From Avoscillospira sp045580485 (lineage in GTDB: Bacteria; Bacillota; Clostridia; Oscillospirales; Oscillospiraceae): a DNA stretch of 38,328 nt. Both the position numbers and the translations under genes were made by a program. The stretch is from the NCBI GenBank assembly GCA_045580485.1, contig JAZNNW010000167.1:1-38328 (forward strand), given 5' to 3'. The number at the start of each line of letters is the position of its first letter. Position 1 is the first letter of the stretch. Below are positions 1 through 8,600 of the stretch, one piece after another. The notes beneath the pieces are model-generated. The model was not told the origin of the DNA. It did not search any database and worked only from the letters and a program-made list of their open reading frames with translations.

Positions 1-686
1 ACACCGGTGGACTTGCCGATCCAGTTGCGCTGGATCTCCTTGGTGGATTCGGGCCAATCGATCTCCTCCAGACCCTCCAGCAGCTTTTCGGCAAAAGCAG
101 GCTGGTCAATGACCCACTGCATCATGTTTTTCTTCACTACAGGATAGCCGCCCCGCTCGGATTTGCCGTCGATGACCTCGTCGTTGGCAAGGACCGTACC
201 CAGTGCCTCGCACCAGTTCACAGGCATCTCGATCCGCTTGGCATAGCCCTTTTCCCACAGCTTTTTGAAGATCCACTGGGTCCACTTATAGAAATCCGGG
301 TCGGAGGTGGCGATGACCTTGGACCAATCGTAGTCAAAGCCCAGCTCCTTCAGCTGGCCGGAGAAGGTCTCGATATTCTTCTGGGTAAAGCCGTTGGGAT
401 GGTTGCCGGTGTCCACAGCATACTGCTCCGCAGGCAAACCAAAAGAGTCGTAGCCCATGGGGTGCAGCACATTATAGCCCTGCATGCGCTTCATGCGGGA
501 CATGATATCCGTGGCGGTATAGCCTTCCGGGTGACCTGCGTGCAGACCTACACCGGAGGGATACGGGAACATATCCAGCACATAGTACTTGGGCTTGGAG
601 AAATCCCACAGGTCTGTTGCGAAGGTGTGGTTCTCCTCCCAGTACTTTTGCCATTTTTTCTCAATCGCACTGTATTCGTATTTCAT
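1..686 (-). CDS. leuS: Leucyl-tRNA synthetase, N-terminal 228 codons (cut by window edge)
   Basis: This class I aminoacyl-tRNA synthetase charges tRNA-Leu in the cytoplasm. The start is the ATG at 686-684 (MKYEYSAIEKKWQKYW), and the frame stays open to the left edge, so the editing domain, KMSKS loop and C-terminus lie outside the window. The class I HIGH-type signature is visible as HAGHPEGY about 45 residues in, preceded by MFPYPSGVGL, which is characteristic of bacterial LeuRS. A short gap of 15 nt separates it from the rsfS stop codon, so it is probably the last visible gene of the smc-ftsY-...-rsfS transcript. Family identity is certain from the sequence; operon membership is inferred from spacing. 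Confidence 0.97.
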   Translation of the reverse strand, partial: MKYEYSAIEKKWQKYWEENHTFATDLWDFSKPKYYVLDMFPYPSGVGLHAGHPEGYTATDIMSRMKRMQGYNVLHPMGYDSFGLPAEQYAVDTGNHPNGFTQKNIETFSGQLKELGFDYDWSKVIATSDPDFYKWTQWIFKKLWEKGYAKRIEMPVNWCEALGTVLANDEVIDGKSERGGYPVVKKNMMQWVIDQPAFAEKLLEGLEEIDWPESTKEIQRNWIGKSTG

Positions 687-701
687 TTTCTCTCTCACCT
701 T

Positions 702-1061
702 TTACTGATTGATGATGGTATCCAGATCGACCCGCTTGGCATCGCTCCACAGACGCTCCAGATCGTAAAACTGTCTTGTTTCCTCGGTGAACACATGAAC
801 CACCAGGCAGCCGTAGTCCAGCAACACCCAAGTGCCGCTGCGATGACCTTCCCGACGGATGACAGGCTCACCGGCCTTATCCAGTGCTTCTTCCACTGCA
901 TCACACAGGCTCTTGACATGGGTATTGGAATTGCCGGTGCAGATGAGGAAATGGTCAGCCAGAGTGGTCACATCGGTGATTTCCAGCAGCGCAATATCCA
1001 CGCCCAGCTTATCATCCAGCGCTTTTGCCGCCACAGCGGCGATTTCTTTGGGATTCATCAT
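702..1061 (-). CDS. rsfS: Ribosomal silencing factor RsfS (Iojap family)
   Basis: RsfS binds ribosomal protein uL14 and blocks 30S-50S joining when nutrients are short. The 119-residue product has the family hallmarks: a short N-terminal helix (NPKEIAAVAAKALDDK), the core stretch DVTTLADHFLICTGNS, and the C-terminal WVLLDYGCLVVHVFTEETR. I chose the ATG at 1061 because GAAGGA sits just upstream, overlapping the stop codon of the LCP gene; the longer open frame to 1097 runs into that gene and has no better ribosome site. The order yqeK-LCP-rsfS-leuS is a frequent clostridial arrangement, and the 4-nt spacing to the LCP gene implies cotranscription. Confidence 0.96.
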   Translation of the reverse strand: MMNPKEIAAVAAKALDDKLGVDIALLEITDVTTLADHFLICTGNSNTHVKSLCDAVEEALDKAGEPVIRREGHRSGTWVLLDYGCLVVHVFTEETRQFYDLERLWSDAKRVDLDTIINQ

Positions 1062-1065
1062 ATTT

Positions 1066-2370
1066 TCATCCTTCTTCCGTAAAGAATTCATTTTCAAGTT
1101 CAGGGTCTTCCATTGGAACTTCCTCTAACCACTCATCGGTGGGCAGTTCCGGCTCCACGGGGATTTCCTCCAAAGGTTCCTCCGGCAGTTCTTCTTCCGG
1201 GATTTCCTCTTCTACCGGTCCTTCTTCCTCCACCGGTTCTTCTTCCGGCTCCTGCTGCTTTTGCAGATATCGGACATATTCCGGTGTCAGAATGGTCACA
1301 TGGTCGGCTGTGATCTCCACATCATAGGGATTGAAATAGTCGTTGACCGCCTCCAAAGTGTTGTGGAGATAGATGGCATAATAGGACACGCCGTCCAGAT
1401 AGACTGCCTCACCCTCCAGGGTGTAGGAGTACATATTTTCAAAATCGCATTTCAGCAGTTCCTGTCCAAAATAGGCAATGTTTCCAACCGTCAGATCCGT
1501 GGTCACATGCTCCTTGAAAATATTGGACATATCGCCGATCTTTTTCAGATTGGAGACCTTGAGGCACTGCTGTGCCAGCGCCTTCAAAAAATCCTGCTGA
1601 ACTTCCGTCCGCTGCAGGTCCTGAGTGGCATAGCCCTTCCGGTACCGCACCAGCTGCATGGCCTGCTGCCCGTCCAGCTTCTGCATACCTGCCTTCAAAT
1701 CGATATACAGATCCTGGGTAGGGTCGGAATAGTACATATCCATGGGAACATCAAATTCCACACCGCCAACCAGATCCACCAGTTCCACAAAGGCTTCCAG
1801 ATTGACCACGGCATAGCCATCCACTTCAAAGCCCAGAAGCTTTGCCAGATGGGATTTCAGGTTGTTGATGCCCTTCTCACCTTTTCCTGCATAGCCGTAA
1901 ACGCCATTGATCTTGGGCACGGTCATGACGCTTTCCACCATGGTATCTCTGGGGATACTCATGATGGCAACGGTGTGATTTGTCACATCCAACCTTGCGA
2001 TCATGATGGTATCCGTCCGGAAACCGTCATCATCGGTGCCCACCACAAGGATGTTGTAAAAACCCTCCTTGTGGCTGGCAGGTACTTCCGTCTCCACTTC
2101 CCTGCCATTCTCATCCAGCTGGGTCTGAATGGTGGTGGGAGGACGGAAGATCTGCTCTGTGCCCACAGAACCCAGAACAGGATGTTTGACTTCCACAGGC
2201 TTGACAAAATCTTTATAAACAGCAACTACTGTTACAGCCAGTATCAAAACAGCGGCTGCCAACAGCAGCAGACCCTTCTGGACGCCGGTGAGTTTCCCGG
2301 CAGTCTTTTTCCCTTTCTTCAGACGGGAGGGGCTGCGCTTATTGCCGAACAGCTTCACGCTTAATCGCAC
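1066..2370 (-). CDS. LytR-CpsA-Psr (LCP) family cell-wall polymer ligase with long acidic tail
   Basis: LCP proteins transfer wall teichoic acid or other glycopolymers from lipid carriers to peptidoglycan at the outer membrane face. The 434-residue product has a basic cytoplasmic N-terminus, one membrane segment (about residues 33-53, LLLLAAAVLILAVTVVAVY), and an LCP domain starting near YNILVVGTDDDGFRTDTIMI, with conserved arginine/aspartate positions such as SIPRDT and LVRYRKG. The last ~70 residues are almost entirely Glu/Pro/Leu, an extracellular acidic tail not needed for the LCP fold. The start is uncertain: GTG at 2370 lies only 2 nt after AAAGGA, whereas GTG at 2358 has a spacer of 14. 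It overlaps the 3' end of nadD-yqeK, so translation is probably coupled. Confidence 0.9.
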   Translation of the reverse strand: MRLSVKLFGNKRSPSRLKKGKKTAGKLTGVQKGLLLLAAAVLILAVTVVAVYKDFVKPVEVKHPVLGSVGTEQIFRPPTTIQTQLDENGREVETEVPASHKEGFYNILVVGTDDDGFRTDTIMIARLDVTNHTVAIMSIPRDTMVESVMTVPKINGVYGYAGKGEKGINNLKSHLAKLLGFEVDGYAVVNLEAFVELVDLVGGVEFDVPMDMYYSDPTQDLYIDLKAGMQKLDGQQAMQLVRYRKGYATQDLQRTEVQQDFLKALAQQCLKVSNLKKIGDMSNIFKEHVTTDLTVGNIAYFGQELLKCDFENMYSYTLEGEAVYLDGVSYYAIYLHNTLEAVNDYFNPYDVEITADHVTILTPEYVRYLQKQQEPEEEPVEEEGPVEEEIPEEELPEEPLEEIPVEPELPTDEWLEEVPMEDPELENEFFTEEG

Positions 2371-3554
2371 ATTCCTTTCTTTGCTTCTAAGTACGCCATG
2401 GCCTCAACGGAATGACGGCACATGACCGAACCCTGCCGATCCAGATGTTCCTTTGCCATCTGCAGTCCCATGAGCATAGCCGCATCCAGATCTGTCTCTG
2501 CCAGATGCCGCATTTCCTCCACACCGGGGAAATCCCGGTTGGGTTCCATATAATCGGCAATGTAAATGATTTTTTCCAAAATGGACATATCCGCTTTGCC
2601 GGAAGTGTGCCAGCGGATGGCCTGACACACAGCCTCGTTTTCTCCAAAGACCCGCCGTGCCACATCAGAGCCGGTAGTGGCATGGAGAATTTTGGGATGC
2701 GCCCGGTCGAAAGTATCGATGATTATACCATATTTGTCGCACAACCGCAACTGGTCTGCGCCATCCAGAGCTTTGGTCACATCGTGGAGGATGCCTGCTC
2801 TTTTGGCATCTTCCGGGTTTGCCCCATGGATGCGGGCAAGGCGCTCCGCCGTTTCGCTGCAGCCGATGACATGATTGACCCGTTGGGGCTTGTGCAGTGC
2901 CAGAGACTCTGCCTTCAATTCCTCGAAAGTCAGGTTCTTTCTGTTTTTTCCCGTTCCGTAAAGACCCTTCTCCCGGATATATTCCCAAACGGCTCTCGGC
3001 AGAAAATCCTCCGCACCGCCTAAGATCAGCAATCTGCGGATCTGGGTGGAGCTCATGGGCAGAATATCGTTGGCCAGCAGGATGGGGGCTTTGCCGTAGG
3101 TATCCCGGAAGTGCTGTGCCTGCGCCTCCAGCTCTTCTGTATCGGCTTTGACACGGTGCGCCATGACAACGGTGGCAAGCTCGGCGATCTTCTCCGGCAT
3201 CCGCCATTCATCAAAGGATCGGAACATATCCGTACCCATGCACAGGAACAGTTCATCGTTGGGGTATCGACTTTTCAGCTCCTGCAGGGTATCCACCGTA
3301 TAGCTGGCGCCCTGGCGGTGCAGCTCCAGATCCTCCACCTTTGCAAAGGGCAGATCCTTTGCCAGAAGTTTCGTCATCTCCAGACGGTCTTCGGCGGTGG
3401 GGGTATTCACCGGCAGCGTCTTGTGTGGGGGCGTGGCTGCCGGAATCAGCAGAAGACAGTCCAGGCCCAGCTTGTCATAAAACGCACCGGCTGCCTGCAA
3501 ATGTCCCAGATGGGGCGGATTGAAGCTGCCGCCGTAAATACCGATCTTTGCCAT
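2361..3554 (-). CDS. nadD: Fusion of nicotinate-nucleotide adenylyltransferase (NadD) and YqeK-type HD hydrolase
   Basis: Two enzymes sit in one 397-residue frame. Residues 1-~200 are NadD, which adenylylates nicotinate mononucleotide in NAD synthesis: the nucleotidyltransferase motif GGSFNPPHLGH is at residues 8-18 and the second motif appears as SSTQIRR. Residues ~205-397 form a YqeK-like HD domain (VNHVIGC, GILHDVTK, ILHATTG, WHTSGKADMS, IADYMEP), a family that splits diadenosine tetraphosphate symmetrically. In many Firmicutes nadD and yqeK are adjacent separate genes; here they are one chain. The ATG at 3554 is preceded by AAAGGAGG. The next gene downstream (LCP) starts inside its last codons. 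Domain identities are clear; the activity of each half is inferred. Confidence 0.95.
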   Translation of the reverse strand: MAKIGIYGGSFNPPHLGHLQAAGAFYDKLGLDCLLLIPAATPPHKTLPVNTPTAEDRLEMTKLLAKDLPFAKVEDLELHRQGASYTVDTLQELKSRYPNDELFLCMGTDMFRSFDEWRMPEKIAELATVVMAHRVKADTEELEAQAQHFRDTYGKAPILLANDILPMSSTQIRRLLILGGAEDFLPRAVWEYIREKGLYGTGKNRKNLTFEELKAESLALHKPQRVNHVIGCSETAERLARIHGANPEDAKRAGILHDVTKALDGADQLRLCDKYGIIIDTFDRAHPKILHATTGSDVARRVFGENEAVCQAIRWHTSGKADMSILEKIIYIADYMEPNRDFPGVEEMRHLAETDLDAAMLMGLQMAKEHLDRQGSVMCRHSVEAMAYLEAKKGMCD

Positions 3555-3578
3555 GGTACTGCCTCCTTTGGTAGAATT

Positions 3579-4034
3579 TTAATCCTGATAGTACTGCTTT
3601 CTCCGCTCGATGGCGGCCTTGACAGCTTCATCGTGGAAATACTGGGCCTTGCGCTCTTTTTCTGCCTTGGCCTGGGCACGGCGCTTCTGACGGCCCACCT
3701 TTACGGGGTTGACCTTCTTCTTGACAGTGGCGGCAGCCTTTTCCTTGGCCTTCTTAGCCTCTTCCAGTTTCTTGGACTTCCGCCAGATGACGAAAGTAGC
3801 ACCCACGCAGGAAATGCCGTCGGCTCCGGTGCCTTCGCAGATGGCTTCGCTGGCTTCCCGGGCAGTCATCATGGCGGTTTCCAGCACACGGCCCTTGACC
3901 AGTTCTCTGGCCTCCAGAAGCTTCTCGGCCTCTGCCAGCAGGGTATCGGACACGCCGCCCTTGCCTACCATCAAGGTCACTTCCAAACCGTTTGCCTGGG
4001 CACGAAATTCTGCTCTTTCTTTGCTGGTCAGCAT
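3579..4034 (-). CDS. yhbY: YhbY/CRM-domain RNA-binding protein with basic C-terminal extension
   Basis: CRM-domain proteins of this type associate with pre-50S ribosomal particles. The N-terminal ~95 residues match the fold (LTSKERAEFRAQANGLEVTL, then VGKGGVSDTLL and a final VGATFVIWRKSKK strand). Usual family members stop near 95-100 residues; this one runs to 151 with a Lys/Ala/Arg-rich helical extension ending in RRKQYYQD, likely RNA- or ribosome-binding. The start is ATG 4034, with AGGAGG seven nt upstream; the frame is open upstream to 4052 but that adds only MEGGRL, encoded by the ribosome site itself. It overlaps the rdgB stop by 7 nt, indicating translational coupling. Confidence 0.92.
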   Translation of the reverse strand: MLTSKERAEFRAQANGLEVTLMVGKGGVSDTLLAEAEKLLEARELVKGRVLETAMMTAREASEAICEGTGADGISCVGATFVIWRKSKKLEEAKKAKEKAAATVKKKVNPVKVGRQKRRAQAKAEKERKAQYFHDEAVKAAIERRKQYYQD

Positions 4035-4621
4035 AAGCCGGCCTCCTTCCATGCAATCAAAAATGCTTCCAGTGCCTTTCCCCGATGGGAAATGGCATTT
4101 TTTTCGGCGCCGTCAGCCTCGGCAAAGGTCTTGCCGATCCGGGGCACATAAAACACAGGGTCATAGCCGAAGCCGTTGTCCCCTCTGGTCTCAAACAAAA
4201 TCGTTCCTTCGCAGACGCCCTCTGCCGTGACCACCCGTCCATCGGGCAGTGCGCAGGCAATGGCGCTGACGAAGCGTCCGGTGCGCTGCTGCTCCGGCAC
4301 ATCAGCCATGTTTTCCAGCAGGAAAGCCGTACGCTCGGCATCGGAGTTCTTATTACCGTAACGGGCGGAGTAGACACCGGGTGCGCCATTGAGGGCATCC
4401 ACCACCAGACCGGAATCGTCGGCGATGGCAGCCATGCCGCTTGCCCCCATGACGGCTTTCGCCTTCAGAAGTGCATTCTCGGCAAAGGTGGTGCCCGTTT
4501 CCTCCACATCCACATCAATGCCCAGTTCACTCTGCAAAACCACTTCCAGACCCAGCTGACCCAGAATGGTCTGCATTTCTACCAGTTTGTGCTGATTTTT
4601 GCTGGCTAATACCAATTTCAT
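4028..4621 (-). CDS. rdgB: XTP/dITP pyrophosphatase (RdgB/HAM1 family)
   Basis: This house-cleaning enzyme hydrolyses dITP, ITP and XTP to monophosphates, keeping deaminated purines out of nucleic acids. The 197-residue length is typical. Family motifs are visible: the opening LVLASKNQHKLVEM (SxNxxK), the TFAENALLKA segment, AIADDSGLVVDAL, the conserved GVYSARYG, the GDNGFGYDPVFYVP loop and the ending AISHRGKALE. Its ATG (4621-4619) overlaps the ftsY stop in an ATGA arrangement, and its own stop overlaps yhbY, so it is embedded in the smc-ftsY transcript. Confidence 0.97.
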   Translation of the reverse strand: MKLVLASKNQHKLVEMQTILGQLGLEVVLQSELGIDVDVEETGTTFAENALLKAKAVMGASGMAAIADDSGLVVDALNGAPGVYSARYGNKNSDAERTAFLLENMADVPEQQRTGRFVSAIACALPDGRVVTAEGVCEGTILFETRGDNGFGYDPVFYVPRIGKTFAEADGAEKNAISHRGKALEAFLIAWKEAGLC

Positions 4622-5511
4622 ACCAAAGCCTCCGCAAAAGCCGCCGCCTCAAAGGGCATCAAATCATCCATCTGCTCGCCTACGCCGATATACTTGACGG
4701 GGATCTGCAGCTCGTGGGCAACCGCCACCACGATACCGCCCTTGGCGGTGCCGTCCAGCTTGGTCATGACCATACCGGTGACGCCGGCGATCTCCTTAAA
4801 CTGGCGAGCCTGCACCAGACCGTTCTGACCGGTGGTACCATCCAGCACCAGCAGCACATCCTTAGCTGCGTTGGGCAGTTCCCGTTCAATGACACGGGCG
4901 ATCTTGCCCAGTTCGTTCATGAGGTTCTGCTTATTGTGGAGACGGCCTGCCGTATCGCAGAGGATCACATCGGCCTTTCTGGCCTTGGCAGCAGCAATGG
5001 CATCAAAGACCACAGCGGCCGGGTCTGCACCCTCATCCTGACGGATGATATCCACACCGGCTCTGCCTGCCCAGATCTCCAACTGATCGGCAGCGGCGGC
5101 ACGGAAGGTATCGGCAGCGCACAGGAGGACCTTCTTGCCATCCTGCTTCAGCTGATTGGCGATCTTACCGATGGTGGTAGTCTTGCCCACGCCGTTGACG
5201 CCGATGACCAGTACCACAGAAGGCTGAGTCTCCAGATTCAGCTTGGAGCTGCCCACATCTACCATTTCCGTCAAAACCGCACGGAGGGCAGTCTTGGCTT
5301 CCTCGGCAGTTTTCAGCTTCTCTGCCTTGACTTTTTCCCGCAGGGCATCCATGGCCTCCATGGTGGTATCCATGCCCAGATCGGCAAGAATCAGACTTTC
5401 TTCCAGTTCCTCATAGAAATCCTCATCGATCTCCTTGTGACCTGTAAAGACCTGACCGATATTGGAGGCCGTTTTGCTGAGACCCTGCTTGATTTTATCG
5501 AAAAATCCCAT
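4618..5511 (-). CDS. ftsY: Signal recognition particle receptor FtsY
   Basis: FtsY is the membrane-associated GTPase that docks ribosome-SRP complexes at the translocon. The 297-residue form begins MGFFDKIKQGLSKTASNIGQ and lacks the long acidic A domain of E. coli. The NG domain shows the P-loop GVNGVGKTTTIGK, the DTAGRLHNKQNL motif, and the base-recognition motif TKLDGTAKGG. I use ATG 5511 because AAAGGA lies eight nt upstream; a longer frame up to 5565 exists only because the adjacent repeat element (5526-5612) is open in this frame, giving an artefactual FESSQL extension. It follows smc after 98 nt that consist almost entirely of that repeat element. Confidence 0.97.
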   Translation of the reverse strand: MGFFDKIKQGLSKTASNIGQVFTGHKEIDEDFYEELEESLILADLGMDTTMEAMDALREKVKAEKLKTAEEAKTALRAVLTEMVDVGSSKLNLETQPSVVLVIGVNGVGKTTTIGKIANQLKQDGKKVLLCAADTFRAAAADQLEIWAGRAGVDIIRQDEGADPAAVVFDAIAAAKARKADVILCDTAGRLHNKQNLMNELGKIARVIERELPNAAKDVLLVLDGTTGQNGLVQARQFKEIAGVTGMVMTKLDGTAKGGIVVAVAHELQIPVKYIGVGEQMDDLMPFEAAAFAEALV

Positions 5512-5525
5512 CGTTGTTCCTTTCG

Positions 5526-5612
5526 TAAGCTGAGAGGACTCGAACCGAAATAGCCCCTCAGTCATGCTTTTTGTTTCTTTTTGCCTTATCTTCCTTGCCT
5601 TGCGTCAGCTTA
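5526..5612. repeat. 87-bp repeat element with 8-bp inverted ends, between smc and ftsY
   Basis: The sequence begins TAAGCTGA and ends TCAGCTTA, a perfect 8-bp terminal inverted repeat, and it fills the smc-ftsY gap including the smc TAA stop. Eighty-four of its bases recur in inverse orientation at 18092-18175 with three differences (81/84). Near the left end it can form a stem on the minus strand, CTGAGGGG pairing with CCTCTCAG around a 16-nt loop. The corresponding stem of the other copy has different bases but keeps pairing through wobbles. It has no protein-coding capacity of note. I read it as a small non-autonomous mobile or REP-like element; function unknown. Confidence 0.8.
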
Positions 5613-8600
5613 ATTGGCAATACCCAGTTCCTGCACCATCTGGTTCAGATCCAGATAGAGGATCTTCGACACACCCTGTTCCTGCATGGTGACGCCGTAG
5701 AGGACATCAGATGCCTCCATGGTGCCTCGGCGGTGGGTGATGACGATAAACTGGGTCTTTTCGCAGAGGGTGCGCAGATAGGTGGCAAACCGCTCCACAT
5801 TCCGGTCGTCCAGAGCCGCATCAATCTCGTCCAGCAGACAGAAGGGTGTGGGACGAACCTTCAGAATGGCAAAGTACAGCGCAATGGCAACAAAGGCCTT
5901 TTCACCGCCGGAGAGTAAAGTGATGGTCTTCAGCTGCTTGCCGGGGGGCTGCACCTTGATCTCAATGCCGCAGGACAGGGGCTCTTCCGGGTTCTCCAGA
6001 ACCAGCTCGCCCTTGCCGCCGCCGAACATTTCCTCAAAGGTCTTGCCGAAATAGCCGTTGATCTTGGCAAATTCCCGGACAAAGATCTCTGTCATTTCCT
6101 CGGTGATGGACTTGACGATGGCTTCCAGTTCCTTCTTGGCGTGGAGCACATCGTCTCTCTGACCTGCCAGATATTCATATCGCTCATTGACACGCTCAAA
6201 TTCCTCAATGGCACCCAAATTGGGTGTGCCCAGAGAGGAGATCTTCCGCTTCAGCTCGGTGATCTTCCGGCTTGCAGCAGTAATGCTTTCGATCTCCGCT
6301 GCAAAGGGTGCTGCCGTGGAGGGTGTCAGCTCATAGCTGTCCCACAGCTTGTCCACGATCTGCTTTTCTTCCAGCTGCGCGGTGTTCTTCTTCTGTTCCA
6401 GACGGGCGGCTTCCCGCTCCATGTCCAGAATGTCCTTATTCTTATCCTGAGCCTGCTTCTCGCTCTTGGTGCGTCTGGCTTCGATCTCGGAGCGCTCCTG
6501 CAGCTGATCCTGCAGAGTTTTCTTGGCCTCTGCGATGGTGATATCCATAGCATGCCGCTTTTCGGCAGACTGGGTCAGCTTTTCTTCCAGAGCGGTGATT
6601 TCGGCCTTATAGCCTTCGATCAGCTGTTCCTTCTGTCCCCGGTCACCGGCCATGGCCTGTGCCAGTTCCTCCAGTTGACGGACGCCTTCCTGTGCCGTTG
6701 TCCGCTCGGCATCCTGTGCCGCAGCTTCCATGCGCAGTTCGGTGATCCGGTCATTCCACTGGGCAGCCTGCTGAGAAAGGGCATTCTGTCCCTTGGAAAG
6801 GGCTTCCAGTTCTTCTTCCAGTCCATTGGCCTGTGCTTCGGTCTCGGCAGCTTCCTTTTTGAGCAGTTCCAGTCTGGTCACATCGCCGCCGCTGCGGCTG
6901 TCAATGGCTTCCAGTTCCCGCTCATAGGAATGGATGTTTTCTGTGATAGCATCCACCAGAGCCTGTGCCTGTTGGGCATGACCCTCGGCACGGAGGACAT
7001 CATCCTCTGCCTGCCGCAGCTGACCCTGAACGGTGGTCAGTTCAAACTCCACCTGAGCAGCGGCTCTGGCGGCTTCTGCCAGTTCTGCTTCCCTGTCTTT
7101 CAGCTTGGCGGAAAGTTCTTTCTCCTTCTCCTCCAAACGGGCCAGCTCATTGGCTCTGTTTAGAATACCCGTTCCGTGAGACACGGAACCGCCGGTCATG
7201 GAGCCGCCGGCGTTCATGACCTGTCCGTCCAGGGTGACGATCTTAAATCGGCTCTGATACTGCCGTGCCATGGCAACGGCATGATTTAAGTTATCGGCCA
7301 CAACAGTGCGGCCAAGGAGATATTCCATCAGACCCCGGAATTTGGGATCATAAGTGACCAGTTCCGATGCAATACCCACATAGCCTGCGCATTTTTCCAG
7401 ACCCTTTTCCTGCAGAGTCCTTCCCTGCTTGGCATCCAGAGGCTCACAGGTGACACGGCCGCCGTTGCAGCGCTTCAAAAAGTCCAGCACGCGCTTGCCG
7501 TCATCCCGGGTGGCGACTGCCACATTCTGCAAAGCACCGCCCAGGGCAGTCTCAATGGCGATGGCATAGTCATCATCGGTACGAATCAGAGAGGACACAG
7601 GTCCGTAGATCTTTCCCAGTGTGCCTCGGCTGCTCTCCTGCATGACCATACGGACAGCCTTGGGAGCGCCTTCATGGTTCTGGATAACATCCCGGAGCAT
7701 CCGGCTTCTGGACTGAGCAGTTTCCAGCTCGATCTTCATGGAGTCCACAGTCTTTTGCAGACTGTCCCGCTTCTCCACTCTGGACTTCTGCCGCAGGGCA
7801 TAGCCGGCAGCGGAGTTCTGACAGGAAGTGACCGTATCCCGGGCTTCTTCCAGCTCGTCCTCATATTTTCTTGCCTGCTGCTGCAGTTCCTTGCGTCTGG
7901 CGGTGGCAGCATCCAGATCAGACTGCACCGTCTGCTTCCGTTCCAGGATTTCCTCCATAGATGCCGTCAGAGAGGCAATGTCCGCCCGCTTTCTGGCCGA
8001 CTCCGTCTGCAAAAGTGCCTGCTGAGCACGGAGAGCCAGCACCTTCCGCTCTGTATCATCCACATCCCGGCTCAGAGCCTGGCTCTGAGAGAGGGCGGCT
8101 TCCAGATTCCCCTGCACTTCGGCAAGGCTCTTTCCGATCTCCTCAATGCGGCTGCGGTGGGCAGCGATCTGCTCGGCAATACCGCCGCTGCGGCCGTCCT
8201 GCTCCTGCAGTTCCTGCTCCACACGGAGAATATTCTGCTTGGCATTTTCCACACCGGCCTGTAAAACGGCAGCTTCACTGCTCTGGGCAGCGGCTTCGCC
8301 TTCCAAAGAGGCAATATGCTCCCGCTGACGGTCCAACTCCAGGCCCTTATGATTCAGCTGTAGAGACAGCTGCTCGGAGAGCTGATACAGCCGATTCAGT
8401 TCGCTGTGCTGCTGCTCCAGAATAAAGGCAGCTGTGGCATAGTCGTTTTCTGCTTTTTTCAGGCTTTCTGCCAGTTTCTCCAGATTCTCCAGCCAAAGGG
8501 CCACTTCCTGACCCTTCAGTTCTTCCCGGAATTCCAGATACTTCTTCGCCTTCTCCGCCTGCTGGCGCAGAGGCTCCACCTGTCCTTCCAGTTCGGAGAT

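Noticed and set aside
5526..5560. A tRNA T-arm-like string (GGTTCGAGTCC on the minus strand), also at 17906-17918, suggesting a tRNA or a tRNA-derived integration site
   Set aside because: The flanking bases do not form a T-stem, and no D-arm, anticodon arm or acceptor stem can be built. The string belongs to the loop of the repeat element's own hairpin, and the second copy has it altered (TTCGTGTCC).
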